A stretch of DNA of 64,000 bases, taken from positions 558,001-622,000 of the forward strand of contig JBDWTN010000007.1 in assembly GCA_039984955.1 (NCBI GenBank), written 5' to 3'. Each line of letters starts with the position of its first letter. Within the stretch, counting starts at the first letter, position 1. The position numbers and the translations under genes were made by a program. This stretch comes from Marinobacter alexandrii. Lineage in GTDB: Bacteria; Bacteroidota; Bacteroidia; Cytophagales; Cyclobacteriaceae. Of this stretch, positions 18,806 through 26,149 are shown one piece after another. The notes under the pieces were generated by a model. The model was not told the origin of the DNA. It worked only from the letters and a program-made list of their open reading frames with translations, and ran no database searches.

Positions 18806-20032
18806 CTAAATCCTAGCTGCCATAAACAAACTAATATCTTTAAAAGCCAGATTGAAACGTTTAGCTAGACCAAGATTTGTAAGACTTCCTTTATAGGAAT
18901 ACACCCCCTTTTGTAACCATGGGTGTGTATAGATCATTTCATCAAATCCTCCACAGTCTCCGGCATCCAGTAAGATGGGCGTGAAGATGTTAGAAATTGC
19001 AAGGGAAGCGGTTCTAGCTACTCTGGAAGCAATATTAGGAACACAATAATGAGTTACGTCATGTTTCACAAAAACGGGCTTCTTGTGGTTGGTGAGTTCG
19101 GAAGTTTCGATACAACCTCCTTGATCGATACTCACATCTATGATCACTGATCCTGGCTTCATACTCATGACCATATCTTCAGTGACCAACATTTTGCTTT
19201 GTCCTTTTTCAAAGCGAACAGCGCCTATGAGTACATCTGCTTCTCTCACTTCTTTTTCCAACAAGCTTTGATCGTAAGTCGAAGTATATATTTCTTGCCC
19301 TAACGTATGCTTGAGTCTGCGCATTTTATAAATCTGATTATCAAACACACGAACTTCTGCTCCATGACCCAACGCTGCTCTGGCAGCAAATTCCGCAACC
19401 GTTCCTGCTCCTATTATCACTACCCTTGTTGGTGGTACGCCAGTTATTCCTCCCAGGATTACTCCTCTCCCATTGCTTGAGCTACTCAAGTACTCCGCTG
19501 CAATTACCATCACCGTACTCCCAGCCACTTCACTCATCGCCCTTACCAATGGCAATCCTCCTACTTTGTCCTGAATGAATTCATATCCAATAGCTATGAG
19601 TTTTTTCTTGTTTATCGCCTCCAGGTATTTAGCATTTTGTTTCCCAGCCTGAAAAGCAGATATCAATGTACTTCCAGATTTCATCATCTCAATCTCATCT
19701 AGTGTAGGAGGCTCTACCTTTAACACTACATGACTTTCAAAAACTTCTTTGGCACTATAGACAATTCTTGCTCCAACTTCACTGTATTCTTTATCAGAAA
19801 AATTGGAGGACTCTCCTGCTCCTGATTCTATCACAACTTCGTGACCATTGGCTATTAAAACGCCAACAGAAGATGGCTTGATAGGCATGCGTTTTTCTTG
19901 GTCTGCAACTTCACAAGGCACACCAATTTGAAGGGTTTGATGTTTTTTGGAAATTTTCGCTGGAGCTTCCTGAGGGTAAAGCGTCTGTTCTTGAGCCAAC
20001 TTCGCAAATCCAGATTTTGACGATTCGTTCAT
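18806..20032 (-). CDS. ald: Alanine dehydrogenase
   Basis: The 408-residue cytosolic enzyme interconverts alanine and pyruvate with NAD. It has the AlaDH/PNT N-terminal domain (about 35-170, including PCEVADQEKRMPI and ESGAGESSNFSD). The NAD-binding domain (about 175-345) carries VVIIGAGTVAEFAARAA, and HYCVPNIASRVARTAS belongs to the active site. It is slightly longer than the roughly 370-residue classical enzyme because of a 34-residue N-terminal extension. Its start overlaps the stop of tsaE by four bases, and with porX it forms a tight three-gene operon. The arrangement porX-tsaE-ald is, to my knowledge, widespread in Bacteroidota. Confidence 0.93.
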   Translation of the reverse strand: MNESSKSGFAKLAQEQTLYPQEAPAKISKKHQTLQIGVPCEVADQEKRMPIKPSSVGVLIANGHEVVIESGAGESSNFSDKEYSEVGARIVYSAKEVFESHVVLKVEPPTLDEIEMMKSGSTLISAFQAGKQNAKYLEAINKKKLIAIGYEFIQDKVGGLPLVRAMSEVAGSTVMVIAAEYLSSSSNGRGVILGGITGVPPTRVVIIGAGTVAEFAARAALGHGAEVRVFDNQIYKMRRLKHTLGQEIYTSTYDQSLLEKEVREADVLIGAVRFEKGQSKMLVTEDMVMSMKPGSVIIDVSIDQGGCIETSELTNHKKPVFVKHDVTHYCVPNIASRVARTASLAISNIFTPILLDAGDCGGFDEMIYTHPWLQKGVYSYKGSLTNLGLAKRFNLAFKDISLFMAARI

Positions 20033-20448
20033 TTAGGTTGTGCAGTTAGTGATCGGGTGTTATCACCTACTAATTTAATGTTTATTTGCAGGTATTCATC
20101 AGGCAAAAGTGGCTCAATGATTTGAGGCCACTCTAGTAAGCAAAAATTTCCTGAGAATAAATAGTCTTCAACTCCAACATCAACCGCTTCTTTGAGATCC
20201 TTCAATCGGTAAAAATCAAAGTGATAAACATCTTTTCCCTTATTGGTTTGATATTCGTTTATGATAGAAAAAGTTGGCGAGCTCATTTCGTCTTCCACCC
20301 CAATCTCTTTGCATATTTTTTTTGTAAGTGTGGTTTTACCTGTACCCATTTCTGCATAAAAACACCAGACCTTTATGTCACCAAAATTGCTGACTAACTT
20401 CCTGGCTACTTCTTGTAGTTCATCTTCATTATAGTTAGGGATGGTCAT
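20029..20448 (-). CDS. tsaE: tRNA threonylcarbamoyladenosine biosynthesis ATPase TsaE
   Basis: The 139-residue cytosolic ATPase acts with TsaB and TsaD to place threonylcarbamoyl on A37 of ANN-decoding tRNAs. It shows the P-loop EMGTGKTTL (about residues 33-41), SSPTFSIINEY, the HFDFYRL segment and the LLEWPQ strand, all typical of TsaE. Length matches the family. Start and stop each overlap a neighbour by four bases (porX before, ald after), which points to translational coupling. Confidence 0.95.
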   Translation of the reverse strand: MTIPNYNEDELQEVARKLVSNFGDIKVWCFYAEMGTGKTTLTKKICKEIGVEDEMSSPTFSIINEYQTNKGKDVYHFDFYRLKDLKEAVDVGVEDYLFSGNFCLLEWPQIIEPLLPDEYLQINIKLVGDNTRSLTAQPK

Positions 20449-21995
20449 TTATTCGAAAGCGTAATGAACGGAATCATGATTTCCTCCATGGAAATGCCAC
20501 CATGCTGAAAAGTATCCTTATACATGCGTACATAATGATTGAAATTGTTCGGGTAAGCAAAAAAGTGATCATCCTTTGTGAAGACGTATGATGAACTTAC
20601 GTGCTCTTTTGGAAGTCCGAATCTCTCAGGATCACGGGTGAAGAAGACTGATTTTTCATTAAATGCCAGGTTTCTACCCACTTTATATCTAAGGTTTGTA
20701 TTTGTACTCCGGTCTCCAACAATTTTTTGCGCTTTATTTACCCTGATTGTCCCGTGATCAGTTGTAATCATCACTTTCACTTTTTTATCGGCTAGTGACT
20801 TTAGCGTATCATAAAGTGATGAGTGTGTGAACCATGATTTAGTCAATGAACGATAGGCTGATTCATCTGGAGCAAGTTCTCGAATCATCTGCATGTCCGT
20901 ACGAGCATGTGATAGCATATCCACGAAGTTGAATACGATGGCATTCAAATTGTTATTCATCAAGTTGGGAATATTCTCACTCAATTGTTTCCCTTCTTCA
21001 GCTCTTAGTATTTTATGATAACTAAATCGTTCTTTCATTTGATTTCGAGCCAAATTAGCTTCAAGTAATTCTCGTTCCTTTAGATTTTTTCCTTCATCTT
21101 CCTCTTCACCAACCCATAAATCAGGATAACGACGAGCGATTTCCATAGGAGTTAATCCAGCGAAAAGAGCGTTTCTGGCATACGAAGTGGTTGTAGGCAA
21201 AATAGAGAAATACATCTCTTCAGAATCAACATTAAACAGCTCGGCGACTTCAGGCTCAATCACTTTCCACTGATCATATCGAAGGTTGTCAATCACAATT
21301 AAAAACACAGGGTCGTCTCCGACTTCTGGAAAAACTTTCTGCTTAAGAAGATTGTGTGAAAGCATTGGCCGATCAATGTCTGGATCGGTAATCCAATCTT
21401 CGTAGTTGGAGGTAATGAATGCTGAAAAATTACCATCAGCCTCAACTTTCTGTGCATTCAGCACCTCTACCATGCTTTTGTCCTGTGTCTCATCCAGTTC
21501 CAACTCCCAATACACCAGTTTACGATAGATTTCCATCCAATCGTTGTGATCTTGCGCATCCATCACTCCCATCGCCAACTGCTGGAAGTCCTTTTGGTAA
21601 CCCTGGTTAGTCTTCTCTGAAATGATTCGTTTGTTATCTAAGATCTTCTTTATTGAAAGAAGTATTTGACTAGGGTTCAATGGCTTGATCAAATAATCAG
21701 CAATCTTGGCGCCTATGGCCTCCTCCATGATTTCCTCCGCCTCATTCTTCGTAATCATCACCACCGGAAGATTAGGATGAGTAGACTTGATGTAGTTGAG
21801 TGTCTCCAGCCCGCTCATTCCAGGCATATTCTCATCCAGGAATACAATATCGAAATGATTGTGATCGATCTCTTCCAGCGCATCGGACCCACTATTTACC
21901 GGAGTAAGCTGATATCCTTTTTGTTCAAGGAATAAAATATGAGGCTTTAGCAGCTCAATTTCATCGTCCGCCCATAAGATTTTAAATTGCTGCAT
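20445..21995 (-). CDS. porX: PorX: response regulator with PglZ (alkaline phosphatase superfamily) domain, T9SS regulator
   Basis: The 516-residue protein has a receiver domain (residues 1-125; acidic triad D10-D11-E12, phosphorylation site D54 in LDENMPGMSG, lysine in YLIKPL). A long PglZ/alkaline phosphatase-fold domain follows. IVIDNLRYDQ, PTTTSYARNALFAG, DMLSHARTDMQ and ITTDHGTIRV supply the metal-binding and nucleophile positions. In Porphyromonas and Flavobacterium, PorX controls T9SS and is phosphorylated by PorY; the effector domain acts on cyclic oligonucleotides according to published work I recall. No PorY is in the window. It begins 21 bases from the divergent HD-domain gene, so their promoters must overlap. 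Confidence 0.95.
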   Translation of the reverse strand: MQQFKILWADDEIELLKPHILFLEQKGYQLTPVNSGSDALEEIDHNHFDIVFLDENMPGMSGLETLNYIKSTHPNLPVVMITKNEAEEIMEEAIGAKIADYLIKPLNPSQILLSIKKILDNKRIISEKTNQGYQKDFQQLAMGVMDAQDHNDWMEIYRKLVYWELELDETQDKSMVEVLNAQKVEADGNFSAFITSNYEDWITDPDIDRPMLSHNLLKQKVFPEVGDDPVFLIVIDNLRYDQWKVIEPEVAELFNVDSEEMYFSILPTTTSYARNALFAGLTPMEIARRYPDLWVGEEEDEGKNLKERELLEANLARNQMKERFSYHKILRAEEGKQLSENIPNLMNNNLNAIVFNFVDMLSHARTDMQMIRELAPDESAYRSLTKSWFTHSSLYDTLKSLADKKVKVMITTDHGTIRVNKAQKIVGDRSTNTNLRYKVGRNLAFNEKSVFFTRDPERFGLPKEHVSSSYVFTKDDHFFAYPNNFNHYVRMYKDTFQHGGISMEEIMIPFITLSNK

Positions 21996-22016
21996 TAATT
22001 CAGTTTTAGCATTGGA

Positions 22017-23273
22017 GTGCTAAGTAAACTACAAACGCTGTTGAACAAAAAGAAAATCTTAAATGATCCGGTTTATGGATTCATTAATATACCCAACGAT
22101 CTCATATTCGATATCATTGAACATCGGTATTTTCAGCGACTCAGAAGAATAAAGCAGCTTGGGCTCACGGATCTGATTTATCCTGGAGCTCTCCACACAC
22201 GGTTTCATCATGCGCTTGGTGCGATGCACCTGATGAGCAATGCTTTAGATTCCTTGAGGAGTAAAGGAATTGAAATATCCAGCGAAGAATATGATGCGGT
22301 CATGATTGCCATCTTACTTCATGATCTAGGTCACGGCCCTTTTTCTCATACACTTGAGTTTTCCTTGTTCAAAGAGGTGAGGCATGAAAAAGTCAGTTTT
22401 TGGATGATGCAGCGTTTGAATCAAGAGTTTAAGGGTGGCTTAGACTTAGCTATCAGCATATTCGAAAATCAATACCGTAGACCATTTTTACATCAATTAG
22501 TATCGAGTCAACTGGACATTGACCGGTTAGATTATCTCAAAAGAGATTCTTTTTTTACGGGAGTCTATGAAGGATCGATAGGTTCTGAACGAATCATTAA
22601 AATGATCAATGTCGTGAGTGATCAACTGGTCGTAGAAGAAAAAGGGATCTACAGCATAGAAAATTTTCTTAGTGCACGCAGATTGATGTATTGGCAAGTA
22701 TATCTTCATAAAACCGCTGTTAGTGCAGAAGTCATGCTCATTGAGATCATCAAAAGAGCTAAACATCTTACGCAACAAGGCATAAAGGTACTAGCAACTC
22801 CAGCACTATCCATCTTCCTTGAACAGAACATTACTTCAGCCGATTTTGAAGCCGATCAGGATATTTTGGAAGTCTATGCATTGCTAGATGATAATGATGT
22901 TTGGGGTTCGATTAAATTTTGGCAGGACCATGATGACAATGTATTGAGCAGTTTAAGCAAAATGCTTCTCGATCGAAAGCTCTTCGGAATTTCATTTTCC
23001 AATGATGAGATTGGAAGGATAGTCACCGATGACTTGATTCAAAAGGCGATGAATCGCTTCAAATTGCCAGAAGAAGAAGCTAGATATTTCATTAAAACCG
23101 GATCTGTTAGCAACTCCGCATACATCGCTTCAGGACAGTCTATCAAAATATTAATGAAGCATGGAAGTGTGGTAGATGTGGCCGAAGCAAGTGACTTACC
23201 AAACATTAAGGCGATGAGTACTATTGTAACGAAACATTATTTATGCGGCCCTAAAGAATTATTAAATACATGA
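22017..23273 (+). CDS. HD-domain phosphohydrolase
   Basis: The 418-residue cytosolic protein has the HD superfamily metal-site pattern: HTRFHHALGAMHL (about residues 60-72) and LLHDLGHGPFSHTLE (about 103-117), then QLDIDRLDYLKRDS. This is the layout of dNTPase-like HD hydrolases (SAMHD1-like sequence family) whose substrate is usually a nucleotide. The start is a GTG at 22017. The ABC ATPase gene overlaps its stop by four bases, so the two are translated together. The gene pair is divergent from porX. The substrate is not known from sequence. Confidence 0.88.
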   Translation: MLSKLQTLLNKKKILNDPVYGFINIPNDLIFDIIEHRYFQRLRRIKQLGLTDLIYPGALHTRFHHALGAMHLMSNALDSLRSKGIEISSEEYDAVMIAILLHDLGHGPFSHTLEFSLFKEVRHEKVSFWMMQRLNQEFKGGLDLAISIFENQYRRPFLHQLVSSQLDIDRLDYLKRDSFFTGVYEGSIGSERIIKMINVVSDQLVVEEKGIYSIENFLSARRLMYWQVYLHKTAVSAEVMLIEIIKRAKHLTQQGIKVLATPALSIFLEQNITSADFEADQDILEVYALLDDNDVWGSIKFWQDHDDNVLSSLSKMLLDRKLFGISFSNDEIGRIVTDDLIQKAMNRFKLPEEEARYFIKTGSVSNSAYIASGQSIKILMKHGSVVDVAEASDLPNIKAMSTIVTKHYLCGPKELLNT

Positions 23274-23851
23274 TGGTCTTGACAGGTGAAGATATTGGAA
23301 AGAAGTATGGTAAAACCTGGATTTTCAAGGGTCAAAACTTTACTCTTGAGACCGGAGAAAAAGTAGCTATCACAGGAAAGAATGGAGCTGGGAAATCCAC
23401 CCTGCTTCAGTTGATGGCTGGATATCTGACCCCTTCTAAAGGAAAAATACTTATTGATGATGTTTTAATTGATGATGCTCAAAACGAATCGGTGATTATT
23501 GGTCCATACACTGAAATTATTGAGGAATTCACCTTACTTGAATTTTTAGACTTTCATCAGAAATTCAAAAAGGCTACTCATCCAATAAATGAAATGGCCG
23601 ATTCTGCGTCTCTTCCGTTGAATAAACGAATTAGTGATTTTTCCACTGGAATGAAACAGCGAGCAAAGCTTTTGACTGCCTTCTTCTTTGAAAATGATTT
23701 GATATTTTTTGATGAGCCTACCTCTAACCTTGATGAAGAAGGATTTCTTTGGTGGAAAAAATGCCTTGAAAACCTCAAGGATCATCTTATTATCATCGCA
23801 TCCAATGAAAAAGATGAAATCGCGCAGTGCGAGAAGTCCATTGATCTTTAA
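23270..23851 (+). CDS. Small ABC-type ATP-binding protein
   Basis: The 193-residue protein is a bare ATPase domain. It has Walker A GKNGAGKST (about residues 36-44), the signature FSTGMKQRAKLL (about 125-136), Walker B LIFFDEPTSNLD and a shortened end where the His-loop should be: SNEKDEIAQ replaces the usual SH segment. It resembles CcmA-type and other small exporter ATPases. No permease gene is adjacent in the window, so the partner is unknown. ATGATG at 23270-23275 offers two starts; the first overlaps the HD gene's stop. Confidence 0.88.
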   Translation: MMVLTGEDIGKKYGKTWIFKGQNFTLETGEKVAITGKNGAGKSTLLQLMAGYLTPSKGKILIDDVLIDDAQNESVIIGPYTEIIEEFTLLEFLDFHQKFKKATHPINEMADSASLPLNKRISDFSTGMKQRAKLLTAFFFENDLIFFDEPTSNLDEEGFLWWKKCLENLKDHLIIIASNEKDEIAQCEKSIDL

Positions 23852-23914
23852 AAAAAAGGTGATCAGCGAATAATTTCATCTCCTTTTTATAGTTATCTAG
23901 GTATAAAAGTGAAA

Positions 23915-23938
23915 AAGTTCTACTTTTGAAAAGAACTT
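23915..23938 (+). promoter_or_regulatory. Promoter -7 element inside an inverted repeat
   Basis: TACTTTTG (23921-23928) fits TAnnTTTG and lies about 50 bases before the lipoprotein gene. It is framed by a perfect 7-base inverted repeat, AAGTTCT (23915-23921) and AGAACTT (23932-23938), with ten bases between. That spacing puts one arm overlapping each edge of the -7 region, as an operator could. No -33 TTG is evident. Confidence 0.5.
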
Positions 23939-23978
23939 ATATCTAATCAGACAATTATTTAGATTCAAATTATTACAC

Positions 23979-24440
23979 ATGAAACGATTATCAAACTTAC
24001 TGGCTGCCTTAGTTTTTGCTTCCTTAGTTATTTTTATGTCATGCGGTGGCGGTGGTGATGATCCTGCTCCAGATCCATTAGCAGATGATCTGGCAAACCT
24101 TACTGTTTCTGGTGGTTGGTCAAATCCAACAACTGTAACTACAGATAATGGTACTGCTGATGGAGTATGGACTACTTTCGGAATTTCCTTCACAGGGACT
24201 GTTGATGGTGGGACTTACACTGTAAGTAATGTACCTGATGGTTTCAGTGATGTTTGGGCGGACGGTACCTGGACATTTGGAAATGATAATGGTTCTGTGA
24301 TCACAAGAGTTCAAGGAGGAGTTACAACTGACATTACTGCTTCAATTGCAGATGGTAGTTTGACTCTTACTTTCGATGTTACTGAATCTGGTGCAAGAAC
24401 CAGCGGTATCTCGGGAGAGTGGACCTTTGTTTTCAATTAA
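23979..24440 (+). CDS. Small surface lipoprotein of unknown function
   Basis: The 153-residue protein has a signal II peptide ending in VIFMSCGGGGDD. The cysteine would be lipidated, and the glycine/acidic residues that follow resemble the export signal that sends Bacteroidota lipoproteins to the cell surface. The mature part is rich in Gly, Thr, Asp and Trp and contains beta-type repeats (GGWSNPTTV, GEWTFVFN), suggesting a small beta-sandwich. I do not recognise the family. It has its own promoter and a strong terminator, so it is probably transcribed alone. Confidence 0.75.
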   Translation: MKRLSNLLAALVFASLVIFMSCGGGGDDPAPDPLADDLANLTVSGGWSNPTTVTTDNGTADGVWTTFGISFTGTVDGGTYTVSNVPDGFSDVWADGTWTFGNDNGSVITRVQGGVTTDITASIADGSLTLTFDVTESGARTSGISGEWTFVFN

Positions 24441-24458
24441 TCAGAAATCGAAAAAATT

Positions 24459-24488
24459 AAAAGGGTAGCAATTTGCTACCCTTTTTTT
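24459..24488 (+). terminator. Rho-independent terminator after the lipoprotein gene
   Basis: An 11-bp perfect stem, AAGGGTAGCAA (24461-24471) against TTGCTACCCTT (24473-24483), is followed by a run of T. It lies about 20 bases past the lipoprotein stop codon. Confidence 0.92.
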
Positions 24489-24543
24489 ATGCTCAATTTT
24501 TTTTGAATTCCTTGATAACTGATTAAAAAAGCTGATAATTCTA

Positions 24544-24551
24544 TAACTTTG
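24544..24551 (+). promoter_or_regulatory. -7 element immediately before a GTG start
   Basis: TAACTTTG matches TAnnTTTG exactly and ends only four bases before the GTG at 24556. Transcription would begin at or next to the start codon, which would make the mRNA leaderless unless translation begins further inside. Confidence 0.45.
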
Positions 24552-24555
24552 CTTT

Positions 24556-25059
24556 GTGCTCATTGAAGAAAAATATTTTACGCAGGATAAGAATTATCTA
24601 TTGAAGTCTGTTCAGGCCTTTTCAAAAGAAGTTCTGCTAAAAGACTGGTTGGATCAGGTTCTTTCAGCATATAGTCTGCAACACAACCCAATGGGTTTAG
24701 AGGATGATTTCATCATTGAGCTTCGCAAAAAAATTACTATCGGGAAGAATTTAATTGAGGATAACTACGATATCCTAGCCGCAGTTTATCGGCATAATCA
24801 CGCCGATAATCAATTGGAAATTATGTGGGACGGTAGATCTCATATGGAAGCATACGACACAGACTGGAAAGCAATGTATGACAAATGGATAGCTCAGTTG
24901 TCAATGGTCAAGGAAATCCAAAGATCCATCATTAAGTACGCTGTTTCTGAAGGAGGAATTGATCATACATTCCTAAAACAAGCAGTTCGTAGGGCAATAC
25001 TGTCTCACTTTAATATGCGAATGAGATCTCAAACGATCTATCGAGTACAAGCAGCCTAG
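24556..25059 (+). CDS. Conserved-looking hypothetical protein, probably cytosolic
   Basis: The 167-residue protein has no signal peptide and no family I recognise. It is alpha-helical looking, rich in charged residues, with motifs such as AAVYRHNHADNQLEIMWDGR and the basic tail RRAILSHFNMRMRSQ. The start is GTG at 24556. The end shares a CTAG with the converging gene at 25056. A TAACTTTG promoter element precedes it. Confidence 0.65.
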   Translation: MLIEEKYFTQDKNYLLKSVQAFSKEVLLKDWLDQVLSAYSLQHNPMGLEDDFIIELRKKITIGKNLIEDNYDILAAVYRHNHADNQLEIMWDGRSHMEAYDTDWKAMYDKWIAQLSMVKEIQRSIIKYAVSEGGIDHTFLKQAVRRAILSHFNMRMRSQTIYRVQAA

Positions 25060-25418
25060 TGTCTCATTTTACAGACCTTACAAAATTTTTGTTTCCCGGG
25101 AGGTCTCTTTTTGGGTGGTCTTTTATGACCAAAGAAACTCTCTCCTTTTCTAGCTTCCTTTCGTTCAACTTTTGCGACCTTATATTGTATTTTCGCATTT
25201 GCCTTTTGCCTTTTTAGAACGTTTGCTCTAAACTCTTCTCTGCTTGTTACAGCTAGTTGATTTGCTTTTTTCTTCTTTCCAAAGATTGATTTCTTTTCCT
25301 TCTTAGCTGCTTGATATTGGGGCTTAGGAGGCTTGGGTGTATCAGCGCTGCGTGTGTTTTGAGCACTGACGGTTATGGCTAATGTGAAAAAGATACTGTA
25401 TATAATTAGTTTATTCAT
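25056..25418 (-). CDS. Small lysine-rich exported protein
   Basis: From the ATG at 25416-25418 (MNKLIIYSIFFTLAITVSAQ, a clear signal peptide) the protein has 120 residues. The mature part is very basic, with clusters such as KKEKKSIFGKKKKAN and KVERKEARKG, and ends in FCKVCKMRH with a CxxC pair. No family is recognised. A longer reading from 25466 adds 16 residues before the signal peptide; the shorter start is preferred because it places the signal peptide at the N-terminus. It converges on the unknown gene upstream of 25059, and their stop codons overlap. Confidence 0.6.
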   Translation of the reverse strand: MNKLIIYSIFFTLAITVSAQNTRSADTPKPPKPQYQAAKKEKKSIFGKKKKANQLAVTSREEFRANVLKRQKANAKIQYKVAKVERKEARKGESFFGHKRPPKKRPPGKQKFCKVCKMRH

Positions 25419-25570
25419 GACCTTACTATTCCTCATAGGAACGTTCTCATTCTTAATTATTGTCAAAACTGCATAAACTCAATCTCCTATCACAAAAAAG
25501 GTTAATCTTTTGTCGATTATACAACATAAGAATTCAAACTAATTTACTTTGCCATTCGTTAGTTGGTTTC

Positions 25571-26149
25571 ATGAAAAAAGCAATCTTCATCACTCTTCTT
25601 CTAATTTCAGTCTTTGCCGAAGCACAGATTATTAGGGAATCCGAACTTCTCAGAAGGATGGATAAAGGGGCTGAATTGATGGCAAAAGGACAATATGACA
25701 CAGCTCAGGTGCTATTCCAGTCTGTGCTTCAAAACATGGATAAGCTTCCATCTCAGGTAGCTTACTACTTTGGCAGGAATAGTTTTCATTTAGGTAAGTA
25801 CAAGCAAAGCATCAATTGGTTGAATAAATACATCCAACTTAAGGGAACAAAAGGACGCTATTACGAGCCTGCCATTACTTATCTTCAATATGCCGAAGAT
25901 GAGTATTTAAAAATTCAACGATCTCAAGCAAAACAATTTAGAGAAGATCTGGAAGACGCAAATTATGACTGTGGCGGACTTGAAAAAATGCTATGCCCAG
26001 TATGCCACGGATCTGGAGTAGTTGTTCAAGCGGGAATTTTCGATGAAGTCTACAAAACCTGTCCCTATTCTCTTGGAGAAGGCTATCTAAGCTGTGAGGA
26101 GTATAATTTATTTATGCGTGGAGATTTGGATGCTAAAGTTGGAAACTAA
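25571..26149 (+). CDS. Exported TPR-like protein with a half DnaJ-type zinc motif
   Basis: The 192-residue protein starts at the ATG at 25571 (MKKAIFITLLLISVFAEAQ, signal peptide). A longer reading from 25460 has a non-family N-terminus. A TPR-like helical pair follows (about residues 25-105: GAELMAKGQYDTAQVLFQ, SFHLGKYKQSINWLNKYI). The C-terminus has CPVCHGSG (half of a DnaJ-like CxxCxGxG motif) and then CPYSLGEGYLSC. It is probably periplasmic; such proteins are sometimes annotated as DnaJ-like, but no J-domain is present. It converges on nspC, with overlapping stop codons. Confidence 0.75.
   Translation: MKKAIFITLLLISVFAEAQIIRESELLRRMDKGAELMAKGQYDTAQVLFQSVLQNMDKLPSQVAYYFGRNSFHLGKYKQSINWLNKYIQLKGTKGRYYEPAITYLQYAEDEYLKIQRSQAKQFREDLEDANYDCGGLEKMLCPVCHGSGVVVQAGIFDEVYKTCPYSLGEGYLSCEEYNLFMRGDLDAKVGN

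Noticed and set aside
20445-21995. PorX annotated as an ordinary alkaline phosphatase
   Set aside because: The receiver domain at its N-terminus, the PglZ-like core and its position with tsaE identify it as the T9SS regulator PorX.
24459-24488. A CRISPR-like repeat or riboswitch
   Set aside because: It is a single, simple stem followed by T, fully explained as a terminator.
25460-25570. N-terminal extension of the TPR-like exported protein
   Set aside because: The signal peptide begins at the ATG at 25571; the upstream 37 residues look random.
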